From Erodium maritimum (lineage: Eukaryota > Streptophyta > Magnoliopsida > Geraniales > Geraniaceae), in contig OY997588.1 in NCBI GenBank assembly GCA_963921825.1, forward strand, positions 14,336,001 through 14,400,000: 64,000 nt of DNA, read 5' to 3'. The notes under the pieces were generated by a model. That model saw only the letters and a list, made by a program, of their open reading frames with translations. It was not told the origin of the DNA and made no database searches. Numbering within the stretch: position 1 is the first letter of the stretch; every line of letters starts with the position of its first letter. Positions 56,711 through 64,000 of the stretch are shown one piece after another. The position numbers were made by a program, and so were the translations under genes.

Positions 56711-59140
56711 CTTTTTTGATAGGAATGACAATATTATTAATATAAAAGCATATTGGTGCCTGCAGAAACCTGAGGCACCGTACAAGGAAACCAAACTAAC
56801 ATAACAATAACGACATAAGCAGGAAAGTAAATTTTTCTCTTTGACATCGGGGCGGTCGGAGGGGTGGGACTGCGGTAGCGTCCAAGGACACCGATACAGT
56901 ATACTACAACCATAAGATACTGACCGAGCAGGTCAGAGGATAAGCAACCAGTGGTGGACCGATTACTCCCCCGGTAAGTCAGCGTGCGTCGTCCTCCCTT
57001 GACTGATAATGGTAGGGCTCCTGAACGCGGGATTGCTGACTCCGAAGTGGTAGGGAAGTAATTTACCGACTGTTGGTGGTACCATTGCCACCTATACACC
57101 AGAGAGGAGGTGCAGTCGATCAACCTCTCCCTGGCCAACTCAGCACTCATTCCTGGAGGCGAGGGTGCTTGAAGCCCCCCGCCGCTGCTGAAGACGTCCC
57201 GTTTGACGCCGCTGATTCTTCATCCTCTGCTGAGTCCACATCTCGCCCTGCTCTCTTGTTTCCCGATAGGGTCGGCGTCGATTCCTGCGGCAGCCAGCCT
57301 ACGGGCTCATCTGCTCCCTCTGCCTCCTGCTGACCCCAGCGCCCCATATCCTCATGCCTTAGGGGAGTTCGAGGAGACCCCCTAGACCGGTCCCCCATCC
57401 CCGACCCACTCAGGTAAGTCCAATTTTTCCCCGGGATAGGTTTCCCATGTTTGGCCTTTTCTAGCGCCGACCTCGGGTCCCCTGGTGCCTTCAACGAGAC
57501 TCCCCGGAGACCTCCCACGACCGGACAGACCGGGAACAGGTGTCCCGCGCAGCAGCAATCAAAACAGTGTTCAGGTAAGTGTTCATACGAGATATAGAGC
57601 CGAGTTCGTACGTGAGACACCGACAGCCGGAACCAGAGTTGACTTTGTAATGGAATCCGAATGTCAGCCCTGATCCTGACCTTCATAAAGTCTCCCCAGC
57701 AGAGACCCTTCTTGTCCACATCCACTCCTTGACACACACCCAGCGTGTTTCCAATTCTGAAGCCCACATCCCTCGTCCACGCCCCTATCGGAAAATTCGA
57801 AACCCGTGCCCACACCGAGAAGTGGTGAAAGTGCAGATCCGATACATGCATATGGGCCCGTATGTCAGTGAACAACACCAAGGAGTCCCAGAAGGACCAT
57901 GGTTCGCCCACCAATACACGTACCCTTTCCTTCGCAGACCTGAAGAAAAAAGCCACGAGCCCTCCTTCCAGAGGCTTAGCCTCAACTTTCATACCCCAGA
58001 GATCTTCCATTTGTGCCACCACCGACTTCCAAAAGATCTTCTTGGTAGACAGGACATTCGCTGCTAAAGCGAAGCGATACATATATCCTCGCCCTGTTAC
58101 CTCTTGGACAGGCACCACCACCTCCTTGATCCTCATAGCTCCCATTTGGGAGTCCAGCTGTCCCATGGCTCCTCCCTCCGGTCGCCTTCCCCCCGGGTAT
58201 GGGTCCCCGACCGGGCATGACTTTCCTGCTTGGGTCGGCCGTGTGGTACCCCCATCCGTACGTCCCGCCCCAAACCTTGCAGCCCAACGAGCCACATCCC
58301 CGCCTTCTCCCTGGGCCCATACCGACTTGCGGCCCAACGTGGCCGCCCAGCGAGCATCGCCCATGAACCCACGACCCGGCTCCACCGGGCGTTCAACCCT
58401 ACCCGGCTCCTCAGTTACCACGCCCTTTCCCTTTCTTTGGCGCCAAGCAACCTCGACCGGGGTCTCCTCTACCACGTCCGTCGGGGTCTTGGCCGACCCC
58501 GACGAAACCGGGATCGGCGTGGATTGCTCCCCCAACGCCGTCAGCACCCGGGCACCAGCAGCCACGCCCCGATCCGGGATCAGCGTGGATTGCACCCCCA
58601 ACGCCGTTAGCACCGGAGCACCAGCAGCCACACCCCGATGTACGCCCGTCTTCCTTGGCCGGGGTCCCCTCGCCGGCGTTCGCCGGAGGCAAGCAGGCCC
58701 CGATCGGACCCTACTCCCCGGAACCCAGCCCTGATCCTCCCCTGCCGAGAAACACACGATAGGTGCCCCTCCCGTCCTCGGTGTCCACTGCTCCTCCGAG
58801 TGCACGGGCTCTCCCAACGAACCCGCACCTGTTGTAGGACCCTTCCTTCCGCCACCGTCATCACCAGCGGTGTCAACACCGCTGTCGGCTGCGGCTCCTC
58901 CATCGGATCAGTGTCCGATCGATCTTCACCGGCGTCGGATTCAACACCTACGCCACTCTCCTCCGGCAATACAGGTCCCCAATGAACAAACCCGTCGCCG
59001 ACATACTCTCCACCACCCTCCATACCCGTGAACTCCATGAAGATTGATGCAAAAATCGCAAAACCCTCCTTTTGTAAACCCTAGGTCGTGAGCCCTAGCA
59101 GAGAGAAATAGGGAGGCGCTGCCACTATAATTTTATTTGA
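56711..59140 (-). mobile_element. ORF1-only LINE with 16-bp target duplication
   Basis: TCTAACTTCTATATTT flanks both sides perfectly (56695-56710 and 59141-59156). On the minus strand it runs from a 5' UTR (59140-59039), through a long ORF1 (59038-57147), to a 430-bp 3' region ending CTATCAAAAAAG at 56711. Its total length of 2,430 bp leaves no room for ORF2. The perfect TSD and nearly open ORF1 make it one of the youngest insertions in the window. Confidence 0.85.
57147..59038 (-). pseudogene. LINE ORF1 with DUF4283 and CCHC-type zinc knuckle
   Basis: The ATG at 59036-59038 starts MEFTGMEGGGEYVGDGFVHW. The frame changes once, somewhere in about 58925-58820, and then stays open for 556 codons to 57147. 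A Gly/Arg/Pro-rich N-terminal region is followed by DUF4283 (RFALAANVLSTKKIFWKSVV, EPWSFWDSLVLFTDI, FSVWARVSNFPIGAWTRDVG, DVDKKGLCWGDFMKVRIRAD) and the zinc knuckle CFDCCCAGHLFPVC, which fits CX2CX4HX4C. Such proteins bind LINE RNA. The Ser/Gly-rich tail ends GGFKHPRLQE. A long plus-strand frame at 57862-58734 is its antisense shadow. Confidence 0.8.
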
Positions 59141-59886
59141 TCTAACTTCTATATTTTGTTTCCTTATGTTATTTATTATATTAATTTTTTACTTACGTAA
59201 TTCATTTATATTTTCTATTATTTTTGTTTTTCAATTCCTACAAAATATTTTTTTTGAATTTAAGTCATTGTCTTAAAATTCAAGACGTTTTTCATTTGAG
59301 TTTTGAGAACAATTATTCTTTAAGGTATAAGACTATTATCATTTTCAATTTAGTAATCTACAAATTAATTATTAAGTCATGGAGATATATTTTAAAAAGA
59401 ATCTGACTCAATATTTTGATAAGAAGAAAAAAAAATCAAGAAGCCGATAAATATCGTGTACGTCAAAAAAGACAGGTTTTATCGTATTCACAATGAAATT
59501 GTTTTACCATATTTCCAAAATTCGAAGTTTCGATGTCATGTGTTGTCATAAGTATTAATTATTATCTTTTTATACATATTAATATTTTTAACGTTATTTT
59601 GTATTATTTTTACGTTATTATTACAAAAAAAATTGGTGTCCCTCCTCGCTAAAAAACCTAGATCCGCCACTGGTTGTACCCACTTTTCGGACGTTATTGC
59701 AGTATCACCTTCCGAATATCTTAGTTAGCCGATTCGATATTTGAGCATTTACTTTTATGGTATTTTGGTCTCATGATGTTAAGATCTGTTTTCCAACACT
59801 CTTACGGTTTAACTTTTGTGCATGCTCTGATTACGTTCTACTTTCTTGATAATATATTGCTCTGTATTCCATTCAAAAAAAAAATC

Positions 59887-60929
59887 GATCGTGAAACTAA
59901 TGTAAAGAAATCTAATACTTTATTCACATTTAGATATTGATTTTTTCGTAATTAGGAGGGTTATGATTTTGAATGCAAAGAGATTTTCGGTTACTTTATT
60001 TATTTCTGAGAATTTTGAGGAAGAAACGAATAACCCAAACTTGATGAGCGTAAAAGTTACTTTTAACGGCTAATTGCCACCAAAAAAATAAAATAACTCG
60101 AAAAGCTTGAAAGTAAAAACGGCAAATAAGTACGAGGACCACATTTGGCCAATGGAAACTGATAAATTAGGAGAGCATGTGAGGGTGGGCCTACCACTTG
60201 CTTCTTTGCTTGTGCTATATATTAACTCTTTTGGGGCAATAGCTTTCGGTCACTCTCTTTCAACCAAAAATAATCATGTTGCGTGGATCATATGATGCTA
60301 TTTTCATTCTGCAACTCTTAATTGTTTTGTACTGGTGCAGTAACCACTCCCAAAATTTTCCGTAAGAAAATGTATGGTCAAATGAAGTACTAGAAACGAA
60401 GACACCATCAACCACGTTTTCTTTATTATCAGAAAAATATATATTACATTAAAAAATCAGTACGGGTTTTAGGAAGGAGACCCCAAACCATAATTCAATT
60501 CAATTAATTAATAAAATCATATACTATTTTATTTGCTGGAAAAGATCATTCAAATTTGTAATGGTAAATTTTCAAAAAAAAAGTTTTTATATAAAAAATA
60601 AATTTCATTAATCATTACATTCAGATTTTAATTTGTTTTTTAAGTATAATTTGAAAAATATATTAAAATTTTAATTGAATAATTAATACAATTGAATAAA
60701 ATATGTATTTTTGTAAAAATATATATAAAAAATTGAATAATATCTATTATAAATTTAAATTATCTTTTTAAAAATATTTGTCAAAATAATATGTGTTTTA
60801 TAAAACAGATTAAAATATTATTTTAATAATTAATAAAGTTGAATGCAATATTTTGAAATAACTTTTCTCAATTTAGTTAGATATGATTTTGTAATGTAGT
60901 ATGAGGTAATATATTAATTAAAAAAAATA
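59887..60929. other. Intergenic, very AT-rich
   Basis: 60530-60910 is extremely AT-rich with no codon-like structure. 60107-60295 has a short plus-strand frame without features. Nothing recognised. Confidence 0.45.
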
Positions 60930-61350
60930 TCCAATCTAAAATGGACACAACCAAATATTGTAAGATAAATAAACGGTCCTAACATTATGGGACCAAACTG
61001 AATATAAAAATGCTCAAGTGACCGAATCGTTCCACTGAGACGTTCAGAAGTTAATGTTGTGGTAGCGCCGCAAGACACCGATTCAGTAGAACCGAATTGG
61101 GAGTTAGGACAAAGTCGGCCCATTTTCGGGGTAATGCCGAGGTGGACTGAAGACTCCCCCGGGTTACGTGCGTCTTCCTGCCTGAATTGATAAAGTAGAG
61201 AGTTTTGAGATTACTGGCATCCGAGATGGTAGGAGAGTACCGTACCGAAACTTGGTGGAACCACTGTCACCTTACGTCTAGTGGGACCGTGTTGTTGGCC
61301 GACCCCCATTAGACCACGAACTCTTCATTGGGCGAGGCAACAAGTCTTGT
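60930..61350 (-). mobile_element. LINE 3'-region repeat
   Basis: 61030-61345 is homologous to 56860-57130 (shared: GGTAGCG..., AAGACACCGAT, ACTCCCCCGGGTTACGTGCGTC against ACTCCCCCGGTAAGTCAGCGTGCGTC, TGGTAGG(A/G)AAGTA, CTTGGTGGAACCACTGTCACC against TGTTGGTGGTACCATTGCCACC) and, inverted, to 56170-56440. As the first of these is the 3' region of the TSD-proven LINE, this is probably a LINE 3' fragment. Confidence 0.6.
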
Positions 61351-63785
61351 TGTCCCTTGTCATTGCTCGTGCCGCTCCATCGGAATGTGTAGATACCTTC
61401 ACTCTGATATCCATCGGGCCCGTCCTACCCTAGAGAGAAACCATAATTGGAGACAGAACATACCCTTATTCCTGAATCAATGTAAGCGACCCCAACTAGA
61501 TTCTCCGTAGAATGGTAGCCAGGTAGGGGAATGGAGCTCCCAGGAGATACTAGCGTTTCGAGCTATCCAAAGAAACCTTAATCTCAAAAGTTGAAGAACG
61601 CACCCCACAAATAGAAGGTCAAGAAGAGATGAACAAAACAAGAAACAAAGGGAAAGCATAGAGCCCCTCATACGAAACTCATCCACAAGTAACGAGAAGT
61701 TGAGAGGTGTTCTCAATGTGTCTGTTGTACATAAGACACATCCAAAGACCATTCAGAATCGGAAAACCTCTCGTCGCCGAGGAAGATATAATAGGAATGC
61801 CCTCGAGAGCGATAAACGACAAGCCAAAAAAATATTATAACTTAGGCGAAGCAGCACTATTACAAACTAAAGAAGCTCATAAAACCGAGTTTAACCCGTC
61901 AATACCGAAAGAGACGTAAAAAGATATCGAAATTGAGAAACCATGAGAAGTATTGGAGAAGTATTGTGAAAAGAATTTAATCATGAGTTGGGTCACTTGG
62001 CTTGATTCGAGTTCATAAGTTGGACTTGACCTACAATCCACTCCTTGAAAACATATCACTTAAATTTGAGTAGGTTGTAGTCAAACCAAAGTGGGAGGTC
62101 TATTCGCTATGATGTGTTCTCCTTTACCGCTCGGAAATTTTAGGGTCGCTATAGAAGCCACCTCTATTTTCGGTGACGCATCCCGTCTTCGACCAGTGCT
62201 CTAGGTACACTATGACGGTGAAGTAGTTGCTCGCGAGGTACTGGGTTTTCCCACAGTTCGAGCAACACCTCTACGCCACTTCTTGGTACTACAAATGACC
62301 CATGAAGTCGGAATTGCATTTGTCATCGCCCGTATGACTTGCAAACACCATAGGTTTATGCAGTTGTCGAACGACGACATGTCTTTCGGTTTCCTCTTGC
62401 ACCGGCGAAATCGGCACATTCAAATCCACACCCATTTCACCTCTATTGCATTCTTCTACTTTCACTCATGAGCTCTTCAGTTTATAGGTATTGTTAGCAA
62501 GTTTCACATTTAGTGGAGAGAGTGGGTGCACTGTCAGATTGAAGGTGTGTAGCCTAGGGAAGCAACTATTGCTGATCGCCGTTGAGGGAATATCAGAATT
62601 GTTACTTTCAAGTTAGTGAGTTGATTATACCACACCACTTCAGCCCTATTGACGTCACATGACTGTATAACTAGTTTTGTTGTTTTTTTATCCGCTAGTT
62701 ATGAGCTTTAGGGTTTTCTCTTTATAATCGTTGTTTTCGTTAACACACTTATTTCTTTTTGATAAAATATATTATACCACACCATAAATTGAAGTTTAAA
62801 TTGTATAAACTCTTTTTTATATTCAATCATTGCTATATTATTCTTATTTTTACCAAGAGTTGGTGATTCCCGACAAGGGCCACCGTTACTTTGTGAAAAA
62901 ATTGGGCACTCAACACCATGGAGCACCCATTCCGGCGGATGACAATTTGGTTCTCGTAGAGTTCGAGAGGATCGAAGTGAGGCGAACAACCATTTTGGTC
63001 CTGCAAATTGAGCATCGATTTTAGAAAGACACGAAAATGGTGTATATCGAAGACCCTTGTGTGGAACAAATCAATACATCCTGAACTCATTATTCCAAGG
63101 ATATACGAATTTTTAGAGTCATGCTTTAAAATCAGCATTTTCTTTTACATTCTGAACATTTTGCAAACATAAAACGGATGTAAGATACAATTTTACAACG
63201 AAGAACAAAATACGACAAGTTTTCACAAAATGCACATGAAACAGGCTTAGTTTTGAAAATTGTTCCATATGATACAGAGATAATAATGAAATTAGAAAAT
63301 AAATCAATGGAAATAAATGACACTTACCATAGTTGCAGATGAATAATTTTCTTAATGTGTCGTGATACTCAAGTGACATGGTCCAACAAACACAAGAATT
63401 TCCAGTTTTTGTTAATGAAATCTAAGCAATATTAGGAAGGTAATTAATTAGGTAGGTGAGGAATGGGAAGAAGGAAACGGTCAAAGGGCATATGTGTAAT
63501 TTGGATTGGTGGGTACTGAAAAGGAAAAAGTAGTCAGCTTGTAAAAGATGCTCGCTCCCTATCCTAGGACTCCAACAATTAACAAAGCTGCAGTGCAGAG
63601 GTCCAGTCCAGCCTAAGAGTGGTACCGTAGCATTGTTGGTGGTTGATGCTTCTCCTACTGCTGTTGGCTGTTGCTTTCACCTCAATCCTCCTCCATTTCT
63701 GAAATTACCCTTTTCGATTCAGTCCCCAACCACCATTTCCAACAACAGAACTAGACCCTCTGTTTCTTCTCACCAACCCGTTCTA
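61351..63785. other. Mixed intergenic DNA and 5' region of the kinesin gene
   Basis: 61351-62620 may be eroded LINE DNA, with no clear motif. 62620-63440 shows nothing supported. 63560-63785 is the likely promoter and 5' UTR of the kinesin gene: it turns CT/CA-rich (CCCAACCACCATTTCCAACA) just before the ATG. Confidence 0.35.
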
Positions 63786-64000
63786 ATGGAGGCATCGGAG
63801 AATTGCTCCGTCAAGGTCGCCGTCCACGTGCGCCCCCTCGTCGGCGATGAGCGCCAACAGGGTTGCACAGAATGCGTCAGGGTTACGCCTGCAAAGCCTC
63901 AGGTCTGCTCATTACTTCTTCATTTTTGTGATTTTGTCCCTTTTTCTCTGCCCAAAACCTTGTTGTGTTGCGTGACTGAATTTTGGCATCTGGGTTTTAT
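63786..64000 (+). CDS. KIN4A: Kinesin-4 family motor (KIN-4A/FRA1-like), first exon, runs off the window
   Basis: The ATG at 63786 opens exon 1 (63786-63902, 39 codons, donor CAG|GTCTGC). It reads MEASENCSVKVAVHVRPLVG then DERQQGCTECVRVTPAKPQ, matching the start of the motor domain of Arabidopsis FRA1/KIN-4A (DCSVKVAVHIRPLIGDERIQ ... GKPQ), including the VAVHVRPL strand and an exon end at KPQ. The family walks along cortical microtubules and delivers wall material, affecting cellulose order. The P-loop (GQTGSGKT) and the rest lie beyond 64000. The remaining bases here are intron 1. KIN-4A is preferred to KIN-4C because of the HVRPL and GDER residues. Confidence 0.85.
   Translation, partial: MEASENCSVKVAVHVRPLVGDERQQGCTECVRVTPAKPQVCSLLLHFCDFVPFSLPKTLLCCVTEFWHLGF

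Larger units (their letters stand above)
56450..59672. mobile_element. hAT element containing a nested LINE
   Basis: Ends are CAGAGGCGGACTC (56450) and the complement of CAGTGGCGGATCT (to 59672). The 8-bp TSD GTTGTACC is perfect (56442-56449 and 59673-59680). Without the nested LINE it is about 780 bp and AT-rich, with a GGGGGGCACGTGCCCCCC palindrome near the left end (about 56485-56503). No transposase domain recognised. Confidence 0.85.
55290..59886 (+). mobile_element. LINE copy interrupted by a hAT element
   Basis: The plus-strand body is 55290-56449 and continues at 59673-59886, ending in A10 (59876-59885). ORF1-type remnants are present; the segment GGMKHPR at about 56165-56185 matches GGFKHPR at the end of the ORF1 at 57147-59038, and the following text is homologous over more than 200 bp (CAAGTTCTGACATGGTACTC against its counterpart). 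No ORF2. Stops and shifts are many. Left end approximate, TSD not found. Confidence 0.55.

Noticed and set aside
57862-58734. A 290-codon plus-strand open frame
   Set aside because: It is the antisense of the LINE ORF1, GC-rich and without its own domain.

Overview
The window looks like plant nuclear DNA, most likely from an angiosperm and probably a eudicot. It holds a plant-type DREB A-5 (DEAR-like) repressor gene, an intron-split SUMO-conjugating enzyme gene and the first exon of a KIN-4A kinesin. Between them lie many LINEs, LTR fossils, hAT, PIF/Harbinger and Mutator-like elements. No bacterial or organellar gene clusters are seen.

Layout. 1-5.0 kb: an unrecognised minus-strand host gene, split by a 2.8-kb intron that carries a copia fossil and a solo LTR. 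5.2-6.6 kb: a dead PIF/Harbinger element with TIRs. 8.1-11.6 kb: a Mutator-type MITE with a perfect 9-bp TSD, itself split by a 3.1-kb solo LTR with a perfect 5-bp TSD. 12.0-17.1 kb: a nearly complete but broken LINE lacking a recognisable ORF1. 17.9-20.4 kb: a Harbinger fragment, a two-exon CBSX-like gene fragment and a small retroposed insertion with a 15-bp TSD. 22.25-22.73 kb: the intronless DEAR-like gene. 23.3-24.5 kb: an inverted-repeat element filled with GATAAA-rich repeats. 24.8-32.3 kb: LINE and hAT debris. 32.3-35.7 kb and 36.1-38.9 kb: two more copies of the giant LTR family, the second inside a LINE ORF1 copy. 42.4-44.45 kb: the five-exon SCE1 gene. 45.9-47.0 kb: another LTR. 47.1-49.5 kb: a 2.35-kb retroposon with a TSD but no recognisable protein. 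50.8-51.6 kb: a second Mutator-type MITE. 52.6-54.2 kb: a short LINE-like insertion. 54.2-55.1 kb: a hAT element carrying two tRNA-like promoters and an snRNA-type promoter motif. 55.3-59.9 kb: a LINE interrupted by a hAT that is itself interrupted by an ORF1-only LINE. 63.8 kb to the end: start of the kinesin gene.

The three recognised host genes have separate roles: stress-linked transcriptional repression, SUMO conjugation and microtubule-based wall deposition. No operon or shared pathway is implied. Most of the biological interest is in the transposon stratigraphy: five or more insertions are proved by their target-site duplications, and several non-autonomous designs recur (ORF1-only LINEs, MULE MITEs, promoter-bearing hAT).

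Limits: everything was read by eye. Exon joins were checked for phase and splice dinucleotides, TSDs were checked base by base, and family names come from recalled motifs, not searches. Element ends given without a TSD are approximate.
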